DNA of 64,000 nt. Origin: CAVZZV01 sp963779845 (GTDB taxonomy: Bacteria > Bacteroidota > Bacteroidia > Bacteroidales > GCA-2748055). Positions 47,057 to 54,967 of the stretch are shown here, piece after piece (position 1 is the first letter of the stretch; the number at the start of each line of letters is the position of its first letter). Location: the NCBI GenBank assembly GCA_963779845.1, contig CAVZZV010000005.1:558001-622000 (forward strand), read 5' to 3'. Position numbers and translations under genes: made by a program. The notes beneath the pieces are model-generated. The model was given only the letters and a program-made list of their open reading frames with translations. It made no database searches and was not told where the DNA came from.

Positions 47057-47758
47057 CTAGTTATCAACACCCAGTTCAAAAAGAACGTTTGTTACATAGC
47101 GGTCAGGATTTGGGCTGGGTTGCTGATTTAGCAACGATTCGGTAGCCATTGGAACATTTCCTGTTTCGGTTGTTCCGCATCTCCACAACAAACTAAAAGA
47201 ATTTTCAACAGCATCACCGGCATTGGAAACTGTAGCATCGTTGTTATCCTCAAGGAGCACGACAGGATAGGCCTGCAGAGCGGTTACATCATTCGCATTA
47301 TCGGTAGGAGCACTATATAAACTGGTTCCGGAGGCAGTAGTTCCCTGAGGTTGTCCCGCACCTTCGAATGTGTGAGTCCCATTGTTTATCAAATCGAAAC
47401 CCACATTGTCCAGTGTTAAGGTATTTCCAGGATTATCTGTTCCAATAAAAGTGGCTTCTTCCGAACCGTAAGTAATATTCCAACGGGTTGAGGAAGCAAT
47501 GGTGAAATCGGTCTGGTAAAAACCTTCCGCCAAAGCATCATTGGCACTGGATGAAGTGGCTACATCGGCTGATAGCCCGTTCCGGTAATCATCAATGGAG
47601 TTAAATACAAATTCAATATTCCCTCCGTTGGTTATTGTCATCCTTAAAACCTGGTTGAGATTAACGGCAACTGGAATCACCTGACGGTCTTTGACTGCCT
47701 GGGCAAAAATTCCTGTACTGAACATCACTAACGATAAAATAACTAAATTCCTTTTCAT
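47057..47758 (-). CDS. Small secreted subunit-like protein A of the usher-like locus
   Basis: A 233-residue protein with a clear signal peptide (NLVILSLVMFSTGIFAQ). It is paralogous to the product of 46401-46961 in the GGNIxFxFNSIxxYRxG block, in the single-Cys strand SLLWRCG and in the terminal strand DRYVTNVLFELG. The middle is rich in Asn, Thr and Gly, as in extracellular fibre proteins. It is the first gene of the minus-strand operon, divergent from the chaperone-like gene. Function is inferred: the main secreted subunit. Confidence 0.55.
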   Translation of the reverse strand: MKRNLVILSLVMFSTGIFAQAVKDRQVIPVAVNLNQVLRMTITNGGNIEFVFNSIDDYRNGLSADVATSSSANDALAEGFYQTDFTIASSTRWNITYGSEEATFIGTDNPGNTLTLDNVGFDLINNGTHTFEGAGQPQGTTASGTSLYSAPTDNANDVTALQAYPVVLLEDNNDATVSNAGDAVENSFSLLWRCGTTETGNVPMATESLLNQQPSPNPDRYVTNVLFELGVDN

Positions 47759-47797
47759 AATTCAAATTTCAAATTAATTAATATTCATTCTTTTTTT

Positions 47798-47805
47798 TAA
47801 ATTTG
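47798..47805 (+). promoter_or_regulatory. Candidate -7 promoter box for the chaperone-like gene
   Basis: TAAATTTG fits TAnnTTTG and lies 29 bases before the ATG at 47835, in the divergent gap between the two halves of the usher-like locus. No -33 element is obvious. Confidence 0.4.
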
Positions 47806-47834
47806 CCCCGAATAGGGGTTTTTCATTTTAATAC

Positions 47835-48659
47835 ATGACGAATAAACGAGATATTATGACAAGAGGTTTCATTTTATTGATAAATATTTTATTTTTTTCA
47901 TTTTCAGGATTGTTGGCCCAGGATTTCGAAGTAGCCCCGGTGCTGGTAAATTTCGACGCCAATCCCGGGGAAACCCAATCCAAAATCTTAACCATAAGAA
48001 ACCATAACCCTGAAAGGCAAACTTTTACTTTAAACCTTTCAGATTACGAACCCGACTTAGCGGGAAATAAATTACGCCTGGAGGGGGGTGGGTCGGAGCG
48101 CACACTTTCAAACTGGATTAATATTAATCCGGCTTTCGTGGTGCTTAATCCAAATGAAAGTGCAGAGGTGGAATTGATCCTCAACGTTCCCCGCGACGGT
48201 TTCAGTACCCGCTGGGGCATGCTTCATGTCCAGGTGACTAAAGAACAGACCCCTTCTGCTGCCGATAAACAATTGGCCACCGGTGTGGTTCTTGTACCGC
48301 GTATCGTTGTTCTGGTGCAACAAAGTCCCCGGGCTAACCAAAATTTCCTGGCAGAGGTAAAGGACCTAAAAGAAATAACCAAGCCCGGCGAGAAATTCCG
48401 AAGTTTTGAGGCGGTTATATCCAATACCGGCGATAAGGTAATCGATGCTAAAATATTTCTTGCCCTGGCAAATCTTGAAACTGCCGAGGAGGAACAATTC
48501 AAAGCTACCAAAGTAACTGTTTATCCTGGTTTTGAGCGAAAAGTAAATCTCTCCCTTCCAAAAGATTTAAAAACCGGATCCTATGCCCTTGCTTTTCTTA
48601 TGGATTACGGGAAAAATTCCGCTATCGAAGGGGCTCAATTATTACTTGAAGTTAAATAG
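47835..48659 (+). CDS. Periplasmic chaperone-like Ig-fold protein
   Basis: A 274-residue protein with a signal peptide (ILLINILFFSFSGLLAQ; M8 at 47856 is an alternative start). Residues 30-135 are an Ig-like domain (FEVAPVLVNFDANPGETQSK, then TRWGMLHVQV), and 165-270 a second beta domain (FRSFEAVISNTGDKVIDAKI). Two Ig domains in tandem, in a periplasmic protein beside an usher-like gene, match the layout of PapD-type pilus chaperones, though the first domain also looks like the DUF916/NEW3 group. It lacks the basic residues I would expect for certain in a classical chaperone cleft. Chaperone role is inferred. Confidence 0.55.
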   Translation: MTNKRDIMTRGFILLINILFFSFSGLLAQDFEVAPVLVNFDANPGETQSKILTIRNHNPERQTFTLNLSDYEPDLAGNKLRLEGGGSERTLSNWININPAFVVLNPNESAEVELILNVPRDGFSTRWGMLHVQVTKEQTPSAADKQLATGVVLVPRIVVLVQQSPRANQNFLAEVKDLKEITKPGEKFRSFEAVISNTGDKVIDAKIFLALANLETAEEEQFKATKVTVYPGFERKVNLSLPKDLKTGSYALAFLMDYGKNSAIEGAQLLLEVK

Positions 48660-48690
48660 GCATTTAACAAAAAGGAAAAGAGATAATTTT

Positions 48691-49956
48691 ATGAATAGAT
48701 TCTCAATATTGAAGCAGTTTGCGCCTCTTCCCGTTTTCCATAAACAGAAAAAGGTGAAAAAGGAATTGCTGTTTCTTGCAAGGTTCATTTTTCTTCTTAC
48801 TCCCCTTTTTGTTCTGGCAGAGAGTCTGTCGACCGGACAGCAATGGATTTTTACTACCTACCCGGAAAGTTGGCAGATCCGTGAAAAGTTCCAGGCATGG
48901 GTGGAAAAAGAGGATACTGTAAAAAACGGGGATTATGAAATCTATTACCAAAACGGACAGCTGTGGCAGAAAGGGGAGTTCAAAAATAATCAGCTTCATG
49001 GCAACTGGTATGATTACTATCCGGAGGGTGATATCAGGCAGCTTCTCCCCTACAGTGCGGGTACTCTGAACGGTACTTTCCTTTATTTTTATCCCGATAG
49101 TATTCTAAAACAGAGGATTGAATATATGGAGGATGTGCCTCATGGCCTATCGGAAATTTTTTTCGAAAACGGGGGTGTGAGTGAACGGTCCCATTACAAA
49201 GAGGGTAAATTAAATGGCGAGGTGACTGCTTTTTTTGAGGATGGGAAACTCCGTTTTAAAAAGGAATTTAAAAATGGAGTTGAGGAGGGTAGCCAGGAGA
49301 TATATTATGAAAATGGAAAGATCAGGGAACGCTCCCAGAAACAACAAGGTCTTTATGACGGAAAATTCCAAAGTTATTTCAAGGAATTTGAAGATGGTGC
49401 ACTTCAAAAAGAATGTACCTACAGGAACGGGAAGATTGAAGGAGCCCTTACCGCCTGGTATCCATCAGGTTGCCTGATGATCAACTCCTGGTATGAAAAC
49501 GACCAGTTGGAAGGAGAATTTTTGCACTATTACGATAAACCGGGGCAGAATGAGGTTCCTCCTCTTTACGAAAAGGGCTGGTATATAAAAGGAATCAAAG
49601 CCGGAATCTGGAAAAGTTTTTATGCAAACGGCTCAAAATACACGGAAGGAAGTTATAAAAACGATTTGTTTGATGGCCCTTGGCGAATATGGTATGAAAA
49701 TGGAAATCCAAAGCAAAAAGGAACCTACGTGGATGGCAAAGCTGAGGGGCCATTTGTCTTTTATTATCCCTCCGGCGCAGTTAAAAACAAGGGCAAATAC
49801 CGGAACGATAAAAAGGAGGGGAAGTGGCTTACATATTATGATAGCGGGGAGTTGATGACGGAGATAAATTTCGTGCAGGGGGAGCGGCAGGGAGAAGCAA
49901 GGGCTTATGACAAGGAAGGTAATTTGCAGGAGAAATATAATTATGAAGATGAATAA
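48691..49956 (+). CDS. MORN-repeat protein of the usher-like locus
   Basis: A 421-residue protein from ATG 48691, with a signal-anchor near residues 28-45. From about 95 to the end it consists of some 13-14 MORN-variant repeats with the pattern YYxNGxxxxxGxYKxxxxxGxW (for example YYQNGQLWQKGEFKNNQLHG and YENGNPKQKGTYVDGKAEG). It would form an elongated beta-meander outside the inner membrane. It follows the chaperone-like gene by 31 bases and overlaps the next gene by 14 bases, so it is in that operon. Role unknown; a scaffold is plausible. Confidence 0.75.
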   Translation: MNRFSILKQFAPLPVFHKQKKVKKELLFLARFIFLLTPLFVLAESLSTGQQWIFTTYPESWQIREKFQAWVEKEDTVKNGDYEIYYQNGQLWQKGEFKNNQLHGNWYDYYPEGDIRQLLPYSAGTLNGTFLYFYPDSILKQRIEYMEDVPHGLSEIFFENGGVSERSHYKEGKLNGEVTAFFEDGKLRFKKEFKNGVEEGSQEIYYENGKIRERSQKQQGLYDGKFQSYFKEFEDGALQKECTYRNGKIEGALTAWYPSGCLMINSWYENDQLEGEFLHYYDKPGQNEVPPLYEKGWYIKGIKAGIWKSFYANGSKYTEGSYKNDLFDGPWRIWYENGNPKQKGTYVDGKAEGPFVFYYPSGAVKNKGKYRNDKKEGKWLTYYDSGELMTEINFVQGERQGEARAYDKEGNLQEKYNYEDE

Positions 49957-50380
49957 TGGTCTCATTCCTTTATCAAAAGGGGTAAAAGGTTCATTATGGC
50001 TTCTGTTCGCCGCTTGCGCTGTTATTATTTTCGCTTGTGAAAAACAGGAGAAAGGAAAAATCTATGAAACCCCTCAGGGTGCCTGGACAGCTGAAATGAC
50101 TTCTACTCAATCGGTCTACACTAAATATCTGGTTGAAATCGATAAGGTCAAATCTTCCGATGATCTTTATATTATCAGCAACTTCAACAACCAGGGAATA
50201 TCGGAGTTCCTGTACGCCAATCTCCGTGGCGATTCCCTGTTTATAGAAAATCAATCCATTTCCGGGATATTCATAAATGGAAAAGGCAGATTCAATGAGG
50301 AATTCAACCGGCTGAGCCTGACTTACAGTGCAGACGATGGGAGTGTGGAGATTGTTTATTATGGAATATACACCCGATAG
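49943..50380 (+). CDS. Small lipoprotein of the usher-like locus
   Basis: A 145-residue protein from ATG 49943, overlapping the MORN gene's 3' end. The N-terminus has a hydrophobic stretch ending in VIIFAC, a lipobox, so the mature protein begins at that Cys. The rest is a small beta-rich domain (TPQGAWTAEMTSTQ, NLRGDSLFIENQSISGIFIN) resembling small surface lipoproteins of unknown role. It ends the plus-strand half of the locus. Confidence 0.65.
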   Translation: MKMNNGLIPLSKGVKGSLWLLFAACAVIIFACEKQEKGKIYETPQGAWTAEMTSTQSVYTKYLVEIDKVKSSDDLYIISNFNNQGISEFLYANLRGDSLFIENQSISGIFINGKGRFNEEFNRLSLTYSADDGSVEIVYYGIYTR

Positions 50381-50499
50381 TAAAAAGAGACAGCACTCTT
50401 AAATTCCGGATACAAGCCTGTTTTAAGAACTGAGAAAATATCTAAGAGTGAGGAGATGTTTTGAGATCCGGATGTTTCAGCAGGGTAACACGAAAATAT

Positions 50500-51012
50500 T
50501 CACCAACTTCTCTGAATATACAATAGGAGATATTGCCAATGCTCCGGGGGAATCACATATTCCAGCACCGGGGAATGACCTGTCCCCCTGGAAGAGAGAT
50601 AGAATAGTTGTTGATAATCAGTCCCTTTTGCGGATAATTGAGTCAGATCGGTTGGTTTGGGAAGATAACTCACCCCTACCGGGCCATTTCCTTTCCCATT
50701 TTTCCCATGACAAAATATACAATAGTATCCATAATAAACTTCTCCCCGTAAGTAATTTTCAGGGGTGGCTTCCGGGATTACAGTTTGTAAAAAGGATAAT
50801 GAATCCATATCCTTATCCGGCTTCCCAGAGTAAGGCACAGCCCCTGCCGGCGGCAATGGCACTCTCGACTCAAATGTTCGGAGAGAAGGCTGATTGCGCA
50901 TCCGCGGCCCTGAAAAGAGAAGGAAGGCAGCCACAAAGAATAGGACAGCCCCTGCAGAGACGAAGGCAAGTATGGTCTTTTTGTTAATTGGAATGGATAT
51001 TTTCATTTTCAT
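50500..51012 (-). CDS. actE: Alternative complex III monoheme cytochrome c subunit (ActE-like)
   Basis: A 170-residue protein with an N-terminal membrane anchor (residues 13-33) and one heme c site, C98-I-F-C101-H102, followed by GKNGKGNGP and a distal Met near the STRGTGHSPV/PPEHW region. This is the monoheme cytochrome plan of ActE, the electron-exit subunit of the complex. It is last in the minus-strand respiratory operon, separated from actB-actA by the oxidase genes. It might equally serve as the electron carrier between the two complexes. Confidence 0.75.
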   Translation of the reverse strand: MKMKISIPINKKTILAFVSAGAVLFFVAAFLLFSGPRMRNQPSLRTFESRVPLPPAGAVPYSGKPDKDMDSLSFLQTVIPEATPENYLRGEVYYGYYCIFCHGKNGKGNGPVGVSYLPKPTDLTQLSAKGTDYQQLFYLSSRGTGHSPVLEYVIPPEHWQYLLLYIQRSW

Positions 51013-51031
51013 TTGCCGGTATTTTGAAAAT

Positions 51032-51370
51032 TCAGTCTTTTTCCTTCTCTGTTTTTTCCATAGGCTCTCCTTCAGGAAGTGGATATATCATCCTATTATC
51101 AGGAAATATTCCTGACTTGCTTCTCTCCATGAGGCTGCTTCGTTCCAGCCAGGCCTTTTCAGCATCTGAAATCTTTTGTCCGGGATCGAAGCTTGAATAA
51201 ACAGATTTTGCAGGAGTGAACTCCAGATTTCCAAAATCCCATTCCCTTGGGACATCCGGGATCAGCATCATCAGGGTCATTGCCCAGCTTAAGAGCCCGG
51301 CCGATAAAATTACAGGAAAAGCCTTGCTCCATCCCATGCTCCACTCCTTATTTTCTTCGTATTGCTTCAT
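51032..51370 (-). CDS. Small membrane protein in the respiratory operon (112 aa)
   Basis: A 112-residue protein with one membrane helix at about 17-38 (AFPVILSAGLLSWAMTLMML) and a charged periplasm-side tail with no cysteines. It starts one base after the preceding tiny gene and ends 19 bases before actE. I do not recognise a family. Position suggests an oxidase or ActE assembly or structural subunit. Confidence 0.55.
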   Translation of the reverse strand: MKQYEENKEWSMGWSKAFPVILSAGLLSWAMTLMMLIPDVPREWDFGNLEFTPAKSVYSSFDPGQKISDAEKAWLERSSLMERSKSGIFPDNRMIYPLPEGEPMEKTEKEKD

Positions 51371-51371
51371 A

Positions 51372-51518
51372 TTACCAGCTTTGAGGATTTAAAACCGCGA
51401 AAATGCTATAACTGATCGCGAAAATAAGAATGACCAAAATGATGACCCGGACCGACCAGGGAAAAGCGGGTGCCTCTCTTTTTTTTGGAGAACCCTTCTG
51501 AGTCTGAAACCCGTTCAC
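51372..51518 (-). CDS. 48-residue membrane protein (GTG start)
   Basis: A frame of 48 codons starts at GTG 51518, overlapping the stop of the 43-residue gene as GTGA. It encodes a basic N-terminus (KGSPKKREAPAFPWS) and one membrane helix (VRVIILVILIFAISYSIFAVL). It is too short for ordinary gene calls but sits in a run of coupled genes, with a stop one base before the next start, which supports it. Possibly a small oxidase subunit. Confidence 0.5.
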   Translation of the reverse strand: MNGFQTQKGSPKKREAPAFPWSVRVIILVILIFAISYSIFAVLNPQSW

Positions 51519-51646
51519 TCCCTTCGGTACTGCAAACGCGGCATCCGGTAATCCAGGAAAAACAGTGCGGACAGGAATACCAGGGAAAGCCCAATGAAGA
51601 GGGTTAATGTAAGCCAGTCGTTTCTAAGTATTTCGTATCCGAACAT
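51515..51646 (-). CDS. 43-residue membrane protein
   Basis: ATG 51646 to TGA 51515 encodes FGYEILRNDWLTLTLF, a membrane helix and a basic tail YRMPRLQYRRE. The stop overlaps the GTG start of the next tiny gene. A longer frame reaches 51757, but that extension runs through repeats and looks non-coding. By size and place it resembles the short CcoQ/CcoS-type proteins of cbb3 operons, without sequence proof. Confidence 0.5.
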   Translation of the reverse strand: MFGYEILRNDWLTLTLFIGLSLVFLSALFFLDYRMPRLQYRRE

Positions 51647-51711
51647 GGGAATTAGTTTAGAGTATGAGTGAATTAGTTTGGGGTTCGAGTAGTGAGTGTG
51701 GAGAGGGACGC

Positions 51712-51763
51712 GATTTATCACCTCTGAAGCATAAAGGGTGAAGATGTGATTTATCACCTCTGA
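51712..51763. repeat. Pair of 16-bp direct repeats in the oxidase operon
   Basis: GATTTATCACCTCTGA occurs at 51712-51727 and again at 51748-51763, 36 bases apart, in the 192-base gap between the ccoQ-like gene and the tiny gene at 51515-51646. The gap otherwise shows only a repeated GAATTAGTTT. Confidence 0.75.
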
Positions 51764-51838
51764 GGGATGAATTACATAATAAACCGTGTGTCGAGAAAAT
51801 TGGATTTCGTGATGAATTTTCCATATCGGTTAACGTTT

Positions 51839-52021
51839 TTAAAGAGTTTCGGGGTGTTCCGATTTGTCCTGGCCTGTTTCAATGTCAAGCGGAAGGGAGC
51901 CGGGATTTTTATGGCTATGCTTTTCTTTTATAATTGACCATCGGATTGCGACTACGGCAAGGCATATGATCAGCACGGAAAAGGTTATCCGAAAAAGGGA
52001 ATATAGGGCTTCTGCATTCAT
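51839..52021 (-). CDS. CcoQ-like small membrane protein (60 aa)
   Basis: A 60-residue protein with one membrane helix (residues 8-29, ITFSVLIICLAVVAIRWSII) and a hydrophilic His/Lys-rich tail. Its ATG overlaps the stop of the diheme subunit gene as ATGA. Size, topology and position fit CcoQ/FixQ, a stabilising subunit of cbb3 oxidases, but the sequence is too short for certainty. Confidence 0.6.
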   Translation of the reverse strand: MNAEALYSLFRITFSVLIICLAVVAIRWSIIKEKHSHKNPGSLPLDIETGQDKSEHPETL

Positions 52022-53025
52022 TTGTTTATTTGTTCATTCGTCCCCACCGTACTATCGGGAGCTTCGTAATTGTTAATCCAGAGCGGTTCGTAAGAGGCAT
52101 CGATTCCTTCAGGTGGAATGTCTGCATCTGTATAACCAACAAAATAAACGGCCAGGAAGTTGGAAAGATCCCATATTTTCTCCGACTCCAGTGCCTTCTT
52201 AAAATAGGGCATAGCGGTTCCGGTGATTCCGTTCATTATCTGATAATAGAAGATTCCACCTATGTATTTATTATCAATCAGGTTGCGCTTAAGAGTGGTA
52301 AAATTCAGGGGAGGGGGCAGCAACCAGGCGGCTGCGGGGCCATTGCCATCGCCTACCGGACCATGGCAGTTAATGCAAAACTCCTGATAAATATTTTTCC
52401 CCCTTAAAAGGGCCGGTTCCGTTGCCGGGTATGGATTCGGCATCTTCCTCCAGGGCTCAGGCACATTTGAATGGATCCATTCGATATTTTTGTCAGGGCC
52501 GGATAGATAAGCTTCTTTGGCCTTTATGCCCCATGATTTTTGTCGGTTTACCCTGTAATCGGCCATCTTTCCTCCCTGAAACTGCACATAAGCGGTAAGC
52601 TGATCGATCTTTTCGTCCCCAAGGAATTCCCAGGAAGGCATCAGGGAGATGGGACTGGTATTCCGGGGATTGGTAAAATGTGCCTTATGCCAATCGTCAC
52701 TGTGCTCACCCCCCTCCTGTGAAAGGTCGGGCCCTGTACGTTCGGATCCCAGTATGGCAGGCCTTTGTCCGTAATAATCACCGGCCTGGGCAATTCTTTC
52801 GGCTCCAATGCCCCAGTCATATGGCCTGATGTATAACGAATGGCAATAACTGCAGCCATTATTCACATACAGCTCGTTTCCTTTTTTCTCCTTTTCGGTC
52901 AAGGGTCGCCAGTTTTCGGAGGGCTCATTTTTAATCGTTGTCGCGGGGAAAATTACCATGATGGAAATGGAGGCGGCCCAGACCAGCAAAGCACCAATGA
53001 TCAATATATTTGGGGTCATTTTCAT
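52018..53025 (-). CDS. cbb3 oxidase diheme cytochrome c subunit (CcoO-CcoP-like fusion)
   Basis: A 335-residue protein with an N-terminal membrane anchor (8-26). A CcoO-like part holds heme c site C58-SY-C61-H62 and SLMPSWEFLG with its axial Met. A second cytochrome c domain follows with C217-IN-C220-H221, GDGNGP and a further axial Met candidate in TAMPYFK. In most cbb3 oxidases these are separate CcoO (mono-heme) and CcoP (di-heme) subunits; here one chain carries two hemes. It takes electrons to CcoN. ATG overlaps the ccoN stop. Confidence 0.85.
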   Translation of the reverse strand: MKMTPNILIIGALLVWAASISIMVIFPATTIKNEPSENWRPLTEKEKKGNELYVNNGCSYCHSLYIRPYDWGIGAERIAQAGDYYGQRPAILGSERTGPDLSQEGGEHSDDWHKAHFTNPRNTSPISLMPSWEFLGDEKIDQLTAYVQFQGGKMADYRVNRQKSWGIKAKEAYLSGPDKNIEWIHSNVPEPWRKMPNPYPATEPALLRGKNIYQEFCINCHGPVGDGNGPAAAWLLPPPLNFTTLKRNLIDNKYIGGIFYYQIMNGITGTAMPYFKKALESEKIWDLSNFLAVYFVGYTDADIPPEGIDASYEPLWINNYEAPDSTVGTNEQINK

Positions 53026-54449
53026 ATTCTGTCGGCTATATAATTTTGATCCATCGGGGCGTTATCGTATGGGCCAATTCTTTCTTCTCCCGGTCTTCGC
53101 AGGCTCATGAGTATGTTGAACAAGTGAATCACTGCCCCGGCAATGATGAACAAACCAAACCCGGCACGCAGGGCCATATAAGCATTTAGTTGAGGTAACA
53201 CCCTGTAGATCGTTTCTCCGTTATACCAAGCCTCGCCCTGGATGAGTCCTGCAATGGTCAGAACCACAAAAAAGACGCTCAGACCAATAGTGATGAGGAG
53301 GAATTCAAAATTTACCAACTTCCGTGAATACAGTTCCCTTCCGGTGATCAGGGGTAACACATGGTATACTGCCCCAATGGCAATAAAACCGGCAAAGCCA
53401 AGAATGGCAATATGTGCATGACCGATGGTCCAGTTGTTAAAGTGTGTGATCTTCTGAAGCTGGGGCAAGGACTGCAGGCTTCCCTGAAGGGAAGTCAGGA
53501 GATACCAGAAAATCCCTAAGCCCATCCAACGTCCGGCAGTATCCTTCATCAGCGCCTGGCCTTTCCCCCTCCAGGTCATCCATAAATTCACAATCACAAT
53601 GATAACAGGAATGAACATTAACACGGAATCGACTATTGAAATTGTCTTAAGCCAGGCGGGTATAGGAGCCTGAAGAAGATGATGGCCACCGATATGGGAG
53701 TAAAATGTTACAAGGGTCCAGAAACCAACAATAGAGAGGGTATGGGAATAAAGCGGGGTTCCGGTGACACGTGGTACAACGAAATAGGCGGCCGCAATGG
53801 CGAGAGGTGTTAGAAGTAATCCGGGCAATACATGACCATAGAACCAAAGAAAAATTGAATCGAGGATGCCCGTCATGGCTCCTGAGGGAGGATTCCACAT
53901 CACGTTGCCCAGGAAATAGCTTCCACCGATCCATAAAAAGCTGGCTACAAAATACCATACCGATACATACAAAACCTCCTCCGTTCTGTGGTATACCGTC
54001 ATGATAAGGTTCAGGCATAAGGTCAATACCGCCAGGACAAGGAAAACGTCAAATATCCAGAGGTATTCCGAATATTCCCTTCCCTGGGACATGCCCATAG
54101 AAAAGAATACCGGGCCACTGAGTACCGTAATGTTCCACATCAGGAAACTGAACCATGCAAGGGGTTCGGACCATAACACAGTTTTTAATAGTGCCGGGGT
54201 GAAATAGAGTCCGGCCCCGGTAAGACTGCATACTACGAAGCCGTACAATACCGTATTGACATGGGCGGGTCTTATCCTGCTAAAGACAAGTGCCGGAATA
54301 TTATTGAAAAATTCAGGCGAAAGGAGATGGATTGCCGAAAACAGGCCGTATAGCGTTCCGACAAGAAACCATACCGCCCCTGCAATGATAAAGGCTAATG
54401 CTGCACTGTTTCGTCTTTTTGTAAATTCAAACATAATTATCGATGACAT
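53022..54449 (-). CDS. ccoN: cbb3-type cytochrome c oxidase subunit I
   Basis: A 475-residue heme-copper oxidase of the C family with about 12 helices. Heme b and CuB ligands are seen: RIRPAHVN (low-spin heme), WFYGHVLPG (CuB His), GGHHLL (CuB His pair) and WTIGHAHIAILGF (heme ligands). The Tyr in LVTFYSHIGG is 44 residues after the WFYGH His, the exact spacing of the His-Tyr cross-link residue in Pseudomonas stutzeri CcoN. The enzyme reduces oxygen at the inner membrane. M6 at 54434 is an alternative start that removes the 13-base overlap with actA. Confidence 0.93.
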   Translation of the reverse strand: MSSIIMFEFTKRRNSAALAFIIAGAVWFLVGTLYGLFSAIHLLSPEFFNNIPALVFSRIRPAHVNTVLYGFVVCSLTGAGLYFTPALLKTVLWSEPLAWFSFLMWNITVLSGPVFFSMGMSQGREYSEYLWIFDVFLVLAVLTLCLNLIMTVYHRTEEVLYVSVWYFVASFLWIGGSYFLGNVMWNPPSGAMTGILDSIFLWFYGHVLPGLLLTPLAIAAAYFVVPRVTGTPLYSHTLSIVGFWTLVTFYSHIGGHHLLQAPIPAWLKTISIVDSVLMFIPVIIVIVNLWMTWRGKGQALMKDTAGRWMGLGIFWYLLTSLQGSLQSLPQLQKITHFNNWTIGHAHIAILGFAGFIAIGAVYHVLPLITGRELYSRKLVNFEFLLITIGLSVFFVVLTIAGLIQGEAWYNGETIYRVLPQLNAYMALRAGFGLFIIAGAVIHLFNILMSLRRPGEERIGPYDNAPMDQNYIADRI

Positions 54450-54967
54450 TTAAAACAATCCATACTGGCATTTTTCTTTCTGTGACAGTCAATACAAAAT
54501 TCCATTTTGAGGTCATATACCTCCTTCAGACGGTCCATTTGCCGGACATTTCCATGGCATTCGGAACAATCTATCTGGCGGAAAATATGAACTGAGTGAT
54601 TAAAGAAAACAAAGTCGGGCAACTCAGCTATCTTTATCCATTCCAGTGTTTTACCCGAATTCCAGATTGCTCGCAATTTCTCAATTTCAGGATGATGAAT
54701 GATGATCTTTTCATGGCACAACATACAGGTTTGCACAGGAGGTATACCGGCGCGGGAAGTTTTCGTAGCCCCATCATGACAAAACACGCAGCCAATCATT
54801 TTATCGTTGGCATGGACCCGGTGACTGAAAGGAACAGGTTGTTCTGGGCCTTTTGCATTACCTGAATCATAACCATATAGATAAAGCATCGATCCAAGGC
54901 TAATAATGATGAGCAGAAAAAGAGTGATCTGCCGGGAATTTTCCGATAGGTATCTTTTTATTTTCAT
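54437..54967 (-). CDS. actA: Alternative complex III pentaheme cytochrome c (ActA)
   Basis: A 176-residue protein with an N-terminal membrane helix (13-32) and five CxxCH sites at 60-64, 81-85, 134-138, 158-162 and 171-175. Five hemes in a small membrane-anchored cytochrome is the signature of ActA. It passes electrons from ActB to the cytochrome c side of the complex. In most clusters actA comes first; here it is after actF and directly before ccoN. ATG overlaps the actF stop (ATGA). Confidence 0.88.
   Translation of the reverse strand: MKIKRYLSENSRQITLFLLIIISLGSMLYLYGYDSGNAKGPEQPVPFSHRVHANDKMIGCVFCHDGATKTSRAGIPPVQTCMLCHEKIIIHHPEIEKLRAIWNSGKTLEWIKIAELPDFVFFNHSVHIFRQIDCSECHGNVRQMDRLKEVYDLKMEFCIDCHRKKNASMDCFKCHR

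Noticed and set aside
47806..47823. Terminator-like hairpin CCCC-GAATA-GGGG followed by T's
   Set aside because: The stem has only four pairs and lies at or just after the expected transcription start of the chaperone-like gene, where a terminator makes little sense.
50448..50987. A 179-residue plus-strand frame opposite actE
   Set aside because: It lies entirely on the opposite strand of a cytochrome gene with a clear CxxCH motif and operon context; its product has no motif, so it is a shadow frame.
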